The notes: a model not told the origin generated them from the sequence alone. Shown: positions 42,402-51,465, counted from the first letter of the stretch. The stretch: 64,000 bases of DNA from Planococcus shixiaomingii (GCF_030413615.1 NZ_CP129236.1:728001-792000); one strand, 5' to 3'. Translations and numbers: made by a program.

Positions 42402-42425
42402 TAAAGTGGCAAGGAGGTTTTCATA

Positions 42426-43556
42426 GTGAAAATCATGGTAGCACCCGATTCGTTCAAAGGAAGTTTGTCTGCAATGGAAGCGGCACAGGCAATGGCAGAA
42501 GCGATACAAGAACTGGATAGCCAAGCAGAGACGATCCTTTTGCCGGCAGCGGATGGCGGGGAAGGCACAATGAGCACAATGGTCGAAGCGACTGGCGGCA
42601 AATTGGTTGCCCAGCAAGTCGAGGATCCGCTTGGCCGGAAAGTGTCCGCCTGTTACGGGATTCTTGGAGACGGCAAAACGTGCGTCATCGAAATCGCGGA
42701 AGCGTCCGGTTTGATGCGATTAAAACAACATGAACGAAATCCAGTCACCGCTTCTTCATTTGGTACAGGTGAATTAATCAAGTCTGCGTTGGATGCCGGT
42801 TTTCGGAACTACATTATCGGACTTGGCGGCAGCGCTACCAATGACGGAGGAGCAGGGATGCTCGAAGCTCTTGGTATGAAATTCCTAGACCGGAATGGAG
42901 GAGTGCTGGCCCGCGGCGGTGGAGCATTGGGCGAACTTGCCGAAATCGATGATTCCGGTTTTGACCGCCGCATTTCGCAAAGCACTTTCGTCATCGCTTG
43001 TGATGTGGAAAATCCCTTGGTCGGTGAACAAGGGGCTTCTGCAGTATTCGGGCCACAAAAAGGAGCATCTTTTGAAACAGTCCAAAAGCTCGACGCCAAT
43101 CTGCGGAATTTCGCAGGAATTATCGAACAGCAGGCCGGCATATCTCTCCACGATAAAAAAGGCGCCGGTGCAGCAGGAGGTGCAGGTGGAGCCATGCAGG
43201 CATTTTTCTTGGGAGAAATGAGGCGAGGCGTCGATGTGGTATTAGAAGCCATTTCGTTTCAGGAGCAGTTGGAAACAGTCAATCTGGTGGTGACAGGGGA
43301 AGGGAAAACAGACAGCCAGACCTTATCCGGAAAAACACCTTTAGGCATTGCCGAAGCCGGAAAGAATGCCGGCAAACCGGTGATCCTGATTTCCGGCATA
43401 GTCGACAGCGAGAGTTATAGTTTGCTTGCGCCTTATTTCACTGAAATCCATTCGGTTGTAGATGGGGATGTAACGGCCGAACAATCAATAGCTGATCCGT
43501 ATCTTCATTTGAAAGTAAAAACACAAAAAGTATTCAAACCGTATTTAAAAAAATAA
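42426..43556 (+). CDS. glxK: Glycerate kinase (GlxK/GarK family)
   Basis: 376-aa cytoplasmic kinase that phosphorylates glycerate, feeding lower glycolysis. GTG start after AAGGAGG. Sequence is family-typical throughout: MVAPDSFKGSLSAMEAAQAM, PAADGGEGTMSTMVEATGG, GLGGSATNDGGAGMLEALG, GAGAAGGAGGAMQAFFLG and VTGEGKTDSQTLSGKTP. It is followed after 13 bases by the GntP permease gene, forming a two-gene operon under the divergent CdaR regulator. Confidence 0.96.
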   Translation: MKIMVAPDSFKGSLSAMEAAQAMAEAIQELDSQAETILLPAADGGEGTMSTMVEATGGKLVAQQVEDPLGRKVSACYGILGDGKTCVIEIAEASGLMRLKQHERNPVTASSFGTGELIKSALDAGFRNYIIGLGGSATNDGGAGMLEALGMKFLDRNGGVLARGGGALGELAEIDDSGFDRRISQSTFVIACDVENPLVGEQGASAVFGPQKGASFETVQKLDANLRNFAGIIEQQAGISLHDKKGAGAAGGAGGAMQAFFLGEMRRGVDVVLEAISFQEQLETVNLVVTGEGKTDSQTLSGKTPLGIAEAGKNAGKPVILISGIVDSESYSLLAPYFTEIHSVVDGDVTAEQSIADPYLHLKVKTQKVFKPYLKK

Positions 43557-43569
43557 AAGGGGTGTTAAC

Positions 43570-44919
43570 ATGTTATTCGTTATTATTGCCTTAAGTGTTG
43601 TGCTGGTCGTATTGTTGACTGCCGTATTAAAGCTTCATCCGTTCTTATCGTTACTGATTGGGGCATTCTTTATGGGTATCGCGTCCGGCATGCCACTGGC
43701 TGATGTAGTGCTCAGTGTCAATGAAGGATTTGGCGGGTTGATGACAAACATCGGGATTGTCATTGTCGCCGGTACCATTATCGGGGTCATTTTAGAAAAG
43801 TCCGGGGCTGCATACCGGATGGCGGAAGTGGTTTTGCGCCTAATTGGTGAAAAGCGGCCGCAGTTGGCCATGTCGATCATAGGATATATCGTATCGATTC
43901 CTGTTTTTTGTGATTCTGGATTTATTATTTTATCAAGTTTGAAAAAAGCGTTGGCTAAACGGGCGAAAGTTTCCATCGCTTCGATGTCCGTGGCGCTTGC
44001 AACCGGTTTGTATGCAACGCATACATTAGTGCCGCCGACACCGGGGCCGATTGCAGCTGCCGGTAATATCGGGGCTGAAAATTACTTGGGGACCATCATT
44101 TTGATCGGTCTGGTTGTCGCAATTCCCGCTGCGATTGTCGGTTATTTCTGGGCGGTCAAAGTGGCTGCGAAAATCGAAGTGCCTGAAGATACAGTGAAAA
44201 GCGGCGATTTGAGCTACGAAGAAGTCATCAAATCATTTGGTGAAATGCCTTCTACATTTAAAGCATTCCTGCCGATTGCGCTTCCGGTTTTATTAATCGG
44301 AGCAGGATCGATCGCAAGCGTTCTTGGCGGAGAAGATGGACTGACGAATACGGTGAGATTTTTAGGTTCACCAACTGTGGCATTATTATTTGGTGTGTTT
44401 GCAGCGTTTTTATTGCTTCCAAAATGGAACGAAGAAACATTGTCTGGCTGGATTGGGGAGGGGCTTGTAAGTGCTGCACCAATTCTATTGATTACTGGTG
44501 CCGGTGGGGCATTCGGGCGCGTTATCACCAATTCTGGAGTGGCTGATTTGATTGGCGGCATGGATTTGTCTGCTCTGGCCGGGGGATCACTATTCCTGCT
44601 GATTCCATTCTTTATTGCAGCGGCGTTAAAAACGGCTCAAGGATCTTCAACAGCGGCGCTTGTCATCACATCGACCTTGGTGGCGCCGCTCTTGCCGTCA
44701 CTTGGCGTTGAAGGTGCAGTGCCACTGGCGCTTGTGGTCATGGCAATCGGTGCGGGCGCCATGACAGTGAGCCATGTAAACGACAGTTTCTTCTGGGTGA
44801 TCACACAATTCAGTGGAATGAAAGTAACAGATGCTTATAAAGCCCAGACAGTGGCGACGTTGCTGCAAGGGGTTACCACAATTGTTTTCACCATGATTTT
44901 ATGGACAATTCTTGTTTAG
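43570..44919 (+). CDS. GntP-family gluconate/glycerate:proton symporter
   Basis: 449-aa inner-membrane symporter with about 12 helices. GntP marks include PFLSLLIGAFFMGIASGMPL, PVFCDSGFIILSSL and ATHTLVPPTPGPIAAAGNIG. The ATG has AAAGGGG upstream. Members import gluconate, glycerate or other hydroxy acids with protons; because its partner gene is glycerate kinase, glycerate is the most likely substrate. A bidirectional terminator follows. Confidence 0.93.
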   Translation: MLFVIIALSVVLVVLLTAVLKLHPFLSLLIGAFFMGIASGMPLADVVLSVNEGFGGLMTNIGIVIVAGTIIGVILEKSGAAYRMAEVVLRLIGEKRPQLAMSIIGYIVSIPVFCDSGFIILSSLKKALAKRAKVSIASMSVALATGLYATHTLVPPTPGPIAAAGNIGAENYLGTIILIGLVVAIPAAIVGYFWAVKVAAKIEVPEDTVKSGDLSYEEVIKSFGEMPSTFKAFLPIALPVLLIGAGSIASVLGGEDGLTNTVRFLGSPTVALLFGVFAAFLLLPKWNEETLSGWIGEGLVSAAPILLITGAGGAFGRVITNSGVADLIGGMDLSALAGGSLFLLIPFFIAAALKTAQGSSTAALVITSTLVAPLLPSLGVEGAVPLALVVMAIGAGAMTVSHVNDSFFWVITQFSGMKVTDAYKAQTVATLLQGVTTIVFTMILWTILV

Positions 44920-44958
44920 CATCTTTTTAATTGAGATAACATTTTGAACCTAATTTTC

Positions 44959-45001
44959 AAGCCGGTGAAGAAAAAGCTATGCTTTTCTTCACCGGCTTTT
45001 T
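44959..45001. terminator. Bidirectional terminator
   Basis: AAGCCGGTGAAGAAAA pairs exactly with TTTTCTTCACCGGCTT around AGCTATGC, between the GntP gene (+) and the DUF202 gene (-). Confidence 0.88.
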
Positions 45002-45036
45002 AGATTATTGAACAATTAGTTGAACAGAATGCCGGC

Positions 45037-45414
45037 TTACATGATCATGAAAAAGTAAATGATGACCATGACAATCATGATGATCAGCATAGAGGAAATC
45101 AGTGTGATGCTCATATTCGACGGAATGAAAGTCTCGTTAAGAAGCTGCTGGCGTTTTTTGTTATAGTTTTGAGTGGCCAAGAAAATAATAGTGAGGCCGA
45201 ACACACAAGCAAAAATACCAAGTGCAATGGTGAAGACATCGACAAACTGATTGCGCGTGGCACCCATTGTAAAATGCAGGCTGGTCGCCAAGAAGCCGAC
45301 ACCGACGATTGAAATGGCGGTGCGGATCCATGCCAAATACGTTCTTTCATTGGCGAGGTGCTGCTGGGTATAGCTAAGCTGGTTTTTTTCTTTTTGGTCA
45401 GGCTGCCGTGGCAT
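45037..45414 (-). CDS. YidH/DUF202 membrane protein
   Basis: 125 aa. ATG 45414 (MPRQPDQKEKNQLSYTQQHL) has AAGGAG at 8 bases; an upstream in-frame start at 45435 overlaps that site. The DUF202 signature ANERTYLAWIRTAIS precedes three membrane helices. Function unknown. Monocistronic. Confidence 0.88.
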   Translation of the reverse strand: MPRQPDQKEKNQLSYTQQHLANERTYLAWIRTAISIVGVGFLATSLHFTMGATRNQFVDVFTIALGIFACVFGLTIIFLATQNYNKKRQQLLNETFIPSNMSITLISSMLIIMIVMVIIYFFMIM

Positions 45415-45582
45415 AAGTTCTTCTCCTTTCGGCAAAGATTATTTCTGGGACTTTGACAGAAAGGAATAAAAGAAATTCTGAAAAAGTCATATGACTGGTA
45501 TGTTACTACTGAAGCTAAAAAATATCTAGAAAGCACGATTGAATGGACTTGTGTCAGCACCTTCTGTATTTAAATGAAAAAC

Positions 45583-46383
45583 TTAAGGGGTCATGAATGA
45601 ACGAAACACCGCATTAAACTGCAAGGGATTATCCTGATGTGCGCAATGGCTGGCATCAGCAATTTCAATCAACCTGCAATCAGATTCACTAGCGGCCCAT
45701 GAAGAGGCGATCTTTTTGATGTTTCCTGTATGATCATGTTCTCCGTACACAAGCAGGAGGGGTTTGTTTATGTTGTATCCTTTTTCGTAATGCAAGCATG
45801 CAGCTGTTGCCAAAAAAATTCTTGAGAAGTCTTTTTTTCCTATCGAATCTAAAGCTTTCGTCAAATATTGCTGCACGTCCGGTTTTAATGCACTGGCTTT
45901 TACGCTTGTGTTAACCAATTTTTTCCATGGATACATCTGAATAAGCATCGGCGTTAACTTCAAATAAAACCTCTCTAAACCAGTCAATCTCATCGTATTG
46001 CAAGTACAACCAATCAATACCAGCTTCTCTACTTTATCCGGGTGATAGAACGCCATCTCCTGTGTTGCATTTCCTCCCATTGATTGGCCGACAAACGTCG
46101 CCTTTTCAATGCCTTCTTTATTCATAATCTCAATTAAATCGTCGAGCAGTAACTTCACGCTGAAGTTTTTACCCAAAGGTCTTGATAACCCATGGCCTCT
46201 GGCATCCCACATTAAGAGGTTAAATTCCTCACTTACAATTGGCAGTTGTTCATTGAACATATTGTGATCAGCACCAGCGCCATGCAGGAATACTACCCAA
46301 GAACTTTTTCTTTTATTTGACACCCAATAGTGGATATTGCAGCCGTCTTTAGCCAAAACTTTTTCCCGCAGGTTACTAGTCAT
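45583..46383 (-). CDS. Alpha/beta hydrolase, 266 aa
   Basis: Cytoplasmic alpha/beta-hydrolase. The oxyanion loop is HGAGAD, the nucleophile elbow is GQSMGG (Ser), a late acid lies in LLVYGEHDHTG (Asp) and the final His in DASHCAHQDNP. The catalytic triad is therefore complete. The long cap region (RLTGLERFYLKLTPMLIQMY) is typical of esterase or C-C hydrolase branches. Substrate unknown. Single-gene unit. Confidence 0.9.
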   Translation of the reverse strand: MTSNLREKVLAKDGCNIHYWVSNKRKSSWVVFLHGAGADHNMFNEQLPIVSEEFNLLMWDARGHGLSRPLGKNFSVKLLLDDLIEIMNKEGIEKATFVGQSMGGNATQEMAFYHPDKVEKLVLIGCTCNTMRLTGLERFYLKLTPMLIQMYPWKKLVNTSVKASALKPDVQQYLTKALDSIGKKDFSRIFLATAACLHYEKGYNINKPLLLVYGEHDHTGNIKKIASSWAASESDCRLIEIADASHCAHQDNPLQFNAVFRSFMTP

Positions 46384-46516
46384 AGAAACAGTCCTTTATG
46401 AAGCAATGTATAACAACAATGCCATTTTAGCATTTTTTTTTGTATTCAAGTATTTGATTGTCTGACGCATGAAATCAGGTCAATCAAGAAAAATCGGCAT
46501 TCCCAGCTTACTAGTG

Positions 46517-46566
46517 CAAAAAGCACCGATTTCTCCATTAAAAAGAGAAATCGATGCTTTTTTATT
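46517..46566 (-). terminator. Terminator of the YitT-family gene
   Basis: AAAGCA(C)CGATTTCTC pairs with GAGAAATCGATGCTTT with one mismatch; on the minus strand it directly follows the gene ending at 46568. Confidence 0.8.
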
Positions 46567-46567
46567 A

Positions 46568-47443
46568 TTAGTGAATGTCACGTTTCTTAAAGCTGCCGCC
46601 TCTGACTTCGGCCACGTCGTAGACGGCGATGAAGGCGTTGCTGTCGATTTCGTAGATGATTTCTTTCATTTTGCTGTCTTCAAGCCGGTTGATGATGCAG
46701 GTGATTTCTTTGTATGCCTCGTTCGTGTAGGCACCTTTGACAATGCTGTAGGTAGCATTGCGGCCTAAGCGGTCATAGATGGTCTGAACGAGCTGCTCCG
46801 GTTCACTTGATATGATTTTGTATGTTTTCGATCCGCTGAATCCTTCTTCAACCAGATGAATTACTTTGGATGCGATGAAATAAGCGATTCCGGAAAGGAA
46901 AGCGCCTTTCAGGCCGAAGACGAAGGAAACGACGATAAAGACGAATACGTTGAGGAATAGGATCATATCACTCGTCCCGAATGGCAGTTTGCGTGAAAGC
47001 AGCACAGCCAGCATGTCGATGCCGTCGAGCGCACCGCCGTTCCGCAAGGCAAGACCCATTCCGATCCCGATGATAATTCCGCCGATGACCGTAACCAATA
47101 AAGTATCGCCTTCAACGATGGTTGGGACGTGGTGCATGACAGTGGTTGCGTAGGCGAGGGAAGCAATGCCGATAACGGAGTAGATGGCGAAGCTTCTGCC
47201 GATCTGTTTATAGCCTAAATAAACGAACGGGATATTCAGGACAGCAATCAGCAAGCCGAGCGGCAGTTCGGATAATTGGGAGCCGACGATGCTGAGGCCT
47301 GTGATTCCGCCGTCTGAAACATTGTTTGGAATCAGGACAGCTTCAAGGCCGTACGCGGTGATAAAGGCCCCGATAATAATGGGCAGCGCCCTCAAAAGAG
47401 TTTTAGCCCTATTTGTTTTTCGTTTTTTTGCTGTTGCATTCAT
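46568..47443 (-). CDS. YitT-family membrane protein (DUF161/DUF2179)
   Basis: 291 aa. About six membrane helices (IIGAFITAYGLEAVLIPNNV, DGGITGLSIVGSQLSELPLG region) typical of YitT, followed by a cytoplasmic DUF2179 domain of about 80 residues (KTYKIISSEPEQLVQTIYDR, LGRNATYSIVKGAYTNEAYK, ITCIINRLE). Members are common and multi-copy in Bacillales; function remains unknown. GAAGGGGAAAATAGC precedes the ATG. Monocistronic. Confidence 0.92.
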   Translation of the reverse strand: MNATAKKRKTNRAKTLLRALPIIIGAFITAYGLEAVLIPNNVSDGGITGLSIVGSQLSELPLGLLIAVLNIPFVYLGYKQIGRSFAIYSVIGIASLAYATTVMHHVPTIVEGDTLLVTVIGGIIIGIGMGLALRNGGALDGIDMLAVLLSRKLPFGTSDMILFLNVFVFIVVSFVFGLKGAFLSGIAYFIASKVIHLVEEGFSGSKTYKIISSEPEQLVQTIYDRLGRNATYSIVKGAYTNEAYKEITCIINRLEDSKMKEIIYEIDSNAFIAVYDVAEVRGGSFKKRDIH

Positions 47444-47745
47444 GCTATTTTCCCCTTCTTTGAAATGTCTTAATGGAATTTTTTTACCCTAACTAATAAA
47501 TATAACCTTTTTTTGACTGTTTTAGTAGGGATAACTTAAGAAGAAGAAGCAAGAAGAGCAATTTGTGCTCTGCAAGAGATAAATAATTGAAAAAAGGGAT
47601 TGTACAGGTGTGTCTTGAATTTTATTAAGGATGAGCAAAATCAGAGGAAGAGCTGAAAGGGTTCAGCCCTAAAAAAGGAACTAGTAAATCAACTTGGCGT
47701 ATAGCGTTGCCGGTAGTTTTTCACCGAACAGAAAGGGGATGGAAA
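47444..47745. other. Divergent spacer, no gene seen
   Basis: About 300 bases between the YitT (-) and alcohol-dehydrogenase-like (+) genes. It should hold both promoters; none is clear enough to place. Confidence 0.35.
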
Positions 47746-48714
47746 ATGAAAGCCATGGTCTGCACCCGTTATGGGCCGCCGGAAGTTTTAGAGCTGCAAC
47801 AGGTCGACAAGCCGGTACCGAAAGCCGGTGAAATTTTGGTAAGAGTGCGCGCTTCTACTGTAACAGCTGGGGATTGCGAGATTCGGAGCTTTAAGTTTCC
47901 GGTATTGCTGTGGATTTCGCTGCGGTTGTTTTTCGGTGTGCGGAAACCGAGACTGGACATACTGGGACAGGAATTTGCCGGTGAAATTGAATCTGCGGGT
48001 GAAGGACAGACGCTATTCAAAAAAGGGGAGCGCGTATACGGTGCGACTGGATTGAAGCTTGGCGCTTATGCCGACTATCTCTGCCTTCCCGGCAGTTCTG
48101 CCATTGCCCGCATGCCGGAAGGCCTTAGTTTTGAAGAAGCCGCCACCATCCCCACTGGCGGCATGAATGCTTTGTTTTTTCTTCGGAAAGCCAAAATTCA
48201 AGCCGGCCAAAAAGTGCTCATTATCGGAGCCGGAGGAAGCATCGGCACAGTGGCCGTTCAGCTCGCTAAAAGTTCAGGTGCTGAAGTGACCGCCATCGAC
48301 AGTAAGGAAAAGCTGGACATGCTTTTATCCATCGGCGCGGACAAAGTGATCGATTACCGGCAAGAAGACTTTACTGCCAGTGGCGAAGCCTACGATGTAA
48401 TTTTCGACGTTGCGGGAAAAAGCCCATTTTTGAAAACCGTCAATTCATTGAAGCCTAAAGGCATCTACTTGATGGGCAATCCGAGCCTTGCCCAACTGTT
48501 CCGCAGGCTTTTGCCGACGAAAAAAGGCGACCGGAAAATCATAGCGGGAGCGGCCAGCTATAGAGCCGAAGATCTGCGCTATTTGAACAAACTGCTGGAA
48601 GAAGGGAAGATCAAGCCGGTCATTGACCAATCCTTTCCGCTCGAACAGCTGCGTGAAGCGCATCATTATGTAGAGAGTGGAATGAAGAAGGGGAATGTGG
48701 TCATAACCAATTGA
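47746..48714 (+). CDS. Zinc-free medium-chain NAD(P)-dependent reductase
   Basis: 322 aa. ATG 47746 (MKAMVCTRYGPPEVLELQQV) has AAAGGGGATGG upstream; a GTG at 47707 is less likely. MDR marks: GQEFAGEIESAG, EEAATIPTGGMNALFFLRKA, Rossmann motif IIGAGGSIGTVAVQLAKSSG and the C-terminal HHYVESGMKKGNVVI. It lacks the zinc-ligand cysteines of true alcohol dehydrogenases, so quinone or enone reduction is more likely. Single-gene unit. Confidence 0.9.
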   Translation: MKAMVCTRYGPPEVLELQQVDKPVPKAGEILVRVRASTVTAGDCEIRSFKFPVLLWISLRLFFGVRKPRLDILGQEFAGEIESAGEGQTLFKKGERVYGATGLKLGAYADYLCLPGSSAIARMPEGLSFEEAATIPTGGMNALFFLRKAKIQAGQKVLIIGAGGSIGTVAVQLAKSSGAEVTAIDSKEKLDMLLSIGADKVIDYRQEDFTASGEAYDVIFDVAGKSPFLKTVNSLKPKGIYLMGNPSLAQLFRRLLPTKKGDRKIIAGAASYRAEDLRYLNKLLEEGKIKPVIDQSFPLEQLREAHHYVESGMKKGNVVITN

Positions 48715-48792
48715 TGATCCAAGTTAATCTGTTCAAGAAACAGTGGTTAGTTGGTTTTTATTCCTTAATAACTCTGCGTTATTTGCAAATTA

Positions 48793-48834
48793 AAACACCG
48801 GCTACGAAATCGATTGATTTCATAGCCGGCGTTT
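48793..48834. terminator. Bidirectional terminator
   Basis: AAAC(A)CCGGCTACGAAATC pairs with GATTTCATAGCCGG(C)GTTT around GATT, between the MDR gene (+) and arr (-). Confidence 0.8.
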
Positions 48835-48850
48835 ACTTCTTCATATAAAG

Positions 48851-49267
48851 TTAATCCAATATAATGGCCTTTCCCTGTTCACGCAACGTCTTTAAAGAAG
48901 CAAGCATGTGGTCAATTTCTTCATCGGAATGCCGTTCCCAGGAACCCAATTCGGCGATGATTTTAAGAGGCGATTTGGACCGGTACGAGCGTGTTGGATT
49001 TCCGGGAAAGCGTTTGTCGGTCAAGTTCGGATCGTTTTCGAAATCGCCCAACGGTTCTACAATGTAGATTCGTTCTTTGGCATTGGATGCGGCTAATTCA
49101 GCACCCCATTTGGCGGCTTCTAGTGTAGCCGTGAAATAGATATGACTCAATTTTTGTTCTTGGTAATTGGAAGGGTTTTTCGGTTCCAATAAATCGCCAA
49201 TCTTCAATTGGGCTTTCGTTCCGTGAAAGAAAGGACCACGATCCAATACTTCTTTGTTGTCATTCAT
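48851..49267 (-). CDS. arr: Rifampin ADP-ribosyltransferase (Arr)
   Basis: 138 aa, full length for Arr. The whole protein follows the family: FFHGTKAQLKIGDLLEP, SHIYFTATLEAAKWGAELA, RIYIVEPLGDFENDPNLTDK and RFPGNPTRSYRSKSPLKII. The N-terminal HGT and the later YF..T and D.NLTDKRFPGNPTRSYRS segments build the NAD-binding site. Arr inactivates rifamycins by ADP-ribosylating their C23 hydroxyl. It is bordered by terminators on both sides and shows no mobile-element context, so it looks like a resident chromosomal gene. AGGAGG precedes the ATG. Confidence 0.93.
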   Translation of the reverse strand: MNDNKEVLDRGPFFHGTKAQLKIGDLLEPKNPSNYQEQKLSHIYFTATLEAAKWGAELAASNAKERIYIVEPLGDFENDPNLTDKRFPGNPTRSYRSKSPLKIIAELGSWERHSDEEIDHMLASLKTLREQGKAIILD

Positions 49268-49410
49268 AGGAATCTGCCTCCTGAATTTTTATTGTATAAA
49301 ACAGTATAGGGCAGGAATTTGGAGAAAAGTAGTCTATAAATAATTTTTTATTAGCGGTATAATAGAAGTAGATAGAATGATGCCGAACAATGTTTTTCTT
49401 ATACATAAGT

Positions 49411-49452
49411 ACAGCCTGCTTTCTCGATAGTGAGAAAGCAGGCTGTTTTGAT
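49411..49452 (+). terminator. Stable hairpin/terminator in the arr upstream region
   Basis: ACAGCCTGCTTTCTC pairs exactly with GAGAAAGCAGGCTGT, followed by TTTTGATTTT. It is about 95 bases before the aldo/keto reductase gene and has no plus-strand gene before it; it may isolate or attenuate that gene. Confidence 0.7.
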
Positions 49453-49547
49453 TTTCAGGAGACAGTGCCATCGTTTACCCAGATTCACAGCGGGTAGATA
49501 GTTGTATATGTGTTATTAAACCAACTTGCTAAAAGAGGTGTTCGCTG

Positions 49548-50534
49548 ATGAAGAATGAGATAACAATTAAACATAAACTTGGCTTGGGTACCGCCCCGCT
49601 TGGCAATATGTTCAGGAACGTTCCAGAAGATGAAGCGATGGAGACGATCCAGTCAGCGTGGGACACCGGAATCCGGTATTTTGACACGGCGCCGTTTTAT
49701 GGCGCGGGGCTCGCTGAATTTCGGCTCGGTGAATTCTTATCTACCTATAACCGTGACGACTATTTGCTGAGTTCGAAGGTCGGCCGGATTATACTGGACG
49801 AAGAGGAAGAAAAAGAGGGGCTGTTTGAATACGGCCGAAAGAATAAAGTTCAGACGGATTATACGGAGGACGGCACGCTCCAATCGATTGAAGAAAGTTT
49901 AAAGCGTCTGAAAACGGACCGCTTGGATATAGTTTATGTGCACGATCTCTCGCCGGACTTTTTGGGAGATGAATGGATTACAAAATTCGATGAAGCGCGC
50001 AAAGGCGCGTTCAAAGTGCTGGATCGTCTCAGAGATGAAGGCGTTATTAAAGCCTGGGGACTTGGAGTGAACACGACGACTCCGATTGAAGTGGCGCTTG
50101 AGCTGGAAGAAGCGCACCCGGATTTGAGCTTGTCTGCCACACAATATACTTTGCTTCAACATGAGCGTGCCCTCGAGCGCATGATGCCGCTCGCGCTGAA
50201 AAAAGACGGCGGCCTCGTGATCGGCTCGGCCTACAATTCGGGTGCGTTGTTAGGTGGAGAGTATTTCGATTATAAGGAAATCACCCCTGAAATCAAAAAG
50301 AGAGTCAGTCGCTTCCATGACGTGGCACGCAATCATGGCGTGAAATTGAAAGATGCAGCGCTCCAGTTTTCAACAGCTCACCCTGCAGTAAAAGCAGTGG
50401 TGACAGGTTCCACAAGACCTGAACGAATCAAAGAAGACCTGCAGGCCATGCAGGCATCTATTCCAGCTGCTTTCTGGGAAGAGCTGGTCGAGTTGGGGCT
50501 CATTTCTTCCAAAGCGGTTTTGCCGGGCAAATAA
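49548..50534 (+). CDS. Aldo/keto reductase (sugar/pyridoxal dehydrogenase-like)
   Basis: 328 aa, TIM-barrel AKR. Catalytic tetrad: Asp in RYFDTAPFYGAG, Tyr in the same motif, Lys in LLSSKVGR and His in VYVHD. The sequence GLGTAPLGNMFRNVPEDEAM and LQHERALERMMPLALKKDGG suits the D-threo-aldose/L-fucose/pyridoxal dehydrogenase branch. It should oxidise or reduce a sugar or aldehyde using NAD(P). AAGAGGTG precedes the ATG. Followed by a terminator. Confidence 0.92.
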   Translation: MKNEITIKHKLGLGTAPLGNMFRNVPEDEAMETIQSAWDTGIRYFDTAPFYGAGLAEFRLGEFLSTYNRDDYLLSSKVGRIILDEEEEKEGLFEYGRKNKVQTDYTEDGTLQSIEESLKRLKTDRLDIVYVHDLSPDFLGDEWITKFDEARKGAFKVLDRLRDEGVIKAWGLGVNTTTPIEVALELEEAHPDLSLSATQYTLLQHERALERMMPLALKKDGGLVIGSAYNSGALLGGEYFDYKEITPEIKKRVSRFHDVARNHGVKLKDAALQFSTAHPAVKAVVTGSTRPERIKEDLQAMQASIPAAFWEELVELGLISSKAVLPGK

Positions 50535-50595
50535 CATTGGAAAGAAAAGGTTCCAGTATTGGATGCCTTTGAAAAAGTCCATTTAATTAAAAGCA

Positions 50596-50635
50596 GAAGC
50601 TGACTTTCTTCGTAAGAAAGTCAGCTTCTTTTCTT
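50596..50635 (+). terminator. Rho-independent terminator
   Basis: GAAGCTGACTTTCTT pairs exactly with AAGAAAGTCAGCTTC (loop CGT), followed by TTTTCTTT. Confidence 0.88.
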
Positions 50636-50726
50636 TGCAATGTGTTGTGTGAAGCACTCAGTAATTCTCAAAGGATTTGAGGATTTTCCTTAGATCAATT
50701 AAAAACAGCAATTCATTGTGGATGAA

Positions 50727-50769
50727 TTTTTACCATAAAGCAGACATTTATGGTAAAAAGGAGTATAAT
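50727..50769 (+). promoter_or_regulatory. Promoter with a 13-bp palindromic operator
   Basis: TTTTTACCATAAA (50727-50739) and its exact complement TTTATGGTAAAAA (50747-50759) flank CAGACA (50741-50746), which with TATAAT (50764-50769, 17-base spacing) makes a SigA promoter. The operator therefore encloses the -35 box. It should control the cupin genes about 220 bases downstream. The regulator is not in the window as far as I can tell. Confidence 0.65.
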
Positions 50770-50988
50770 TGAATGTGAAAAAAAGAGTTTATACATATAG
50801 AAAGAAGTACCGATTCTTATTTGCAAATTGTAAGCAGAGAGGAGGAACAACCACAGAATTGAATAAAACCGCAAACACAAGCTGCTGCTTCTTTAGCCAT
50901 TGCCAAAAAGATTTGGGTCTTAAAACAGTTTTCAGACGATATTTGCCTGACCCTTGGTTTGGTTGGATTAAATTTTGGAGGGTTCGAA
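50770..50988 (+). other. Long leader upstream of the first cupin gene
   Basis: About 215 bases between the palindromic promoter and the cupin ATG. An open frame (50769-51029) begins at the promoter itself and ends inside the cupin gene in another frame. AGAGAGGAGG at 50837 precedes a TTG (50860) in that frame. I see no recognised riboswitch. Confidence 0.35.
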
Positions 50989-51465
50989 ATGGAGCCGCAA
51001 TTAAATCATGCTTTTTCAGTTGCGCATGAAGAAGGAAAAGCCTACTGGTTTGACCGCAACCTGATGGAAATTAAAGCAACCGGCGCAGAAACGAATGATG
51101 TTTTTTCTTTGATCGAAGGCTGGCATCCGGTGGGTTATGAAACGCCATTGCATCTTCATCGAAATGAAGAAGAATCCTTATATGTTTTAGAAGGTGAAGT
51201 GATATACACCATCGGCGAAAAAACGATGACGGGAAAAGCCGGAACATTTTTTTACGTGCCTCGCAACATGCCCCATAAATTTAAAGTTGTGAGCGCTGAT
51301 CCGGCGAGGACCTTGACCATGTTAACACCTGCTAAAGGATTGCAATTTTATATTGAAGCCGCTGTGGAGGCGGATGAGCGTAAATTGCCACCGGCTACGC
51401 TCCAACCGGATATCGAAAAAATGATGGCGGCTTCCCAGAAATACGGCGTTGAAGTTGTAGAATAA
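50989..51465 (+). CDS. Cupin-domain protein, copy 1 (158 aa)
   Basis: ATG 50989 has TGGAGGG at 6 bases; a GTG/ATG farther up would add 10 residues. A single conserved cupin barrel: motif 1 in GYETPLHLHRNEEESLYVLE (two His, Glu) and motif 2 in GTFFYVPRNMPHKFKV (His). Metal-binding residues are therefore complete. Similar to quercetin-2,3-dioxygenase-like single cupins, substrate unknown. A paralogue of the same length follows 100 bases downstream. Confidence 0.85.
   Translation: MEPQLNHAFSVAHEEGKAYWFDRNLMEIKATGAETNDVFSLIEGWHPVGYETPLHLHRNEEESLYVLEGEVIYTIGEKTMTGKAGTFFYVPRNMPHKFKVVSADPARTLTMLTPAKGLQFYIEAAVEADERKLPPATLQPDIEKMMAASQKYGVEVVE

Noticed and set aside
50769..51029. 86-aa open frame before the first cupin gene
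   Set aside because: Its start coincides with the -10 box of the promoter and its end overlaps the cupin gene in another frame; it is more likely leader sequence.
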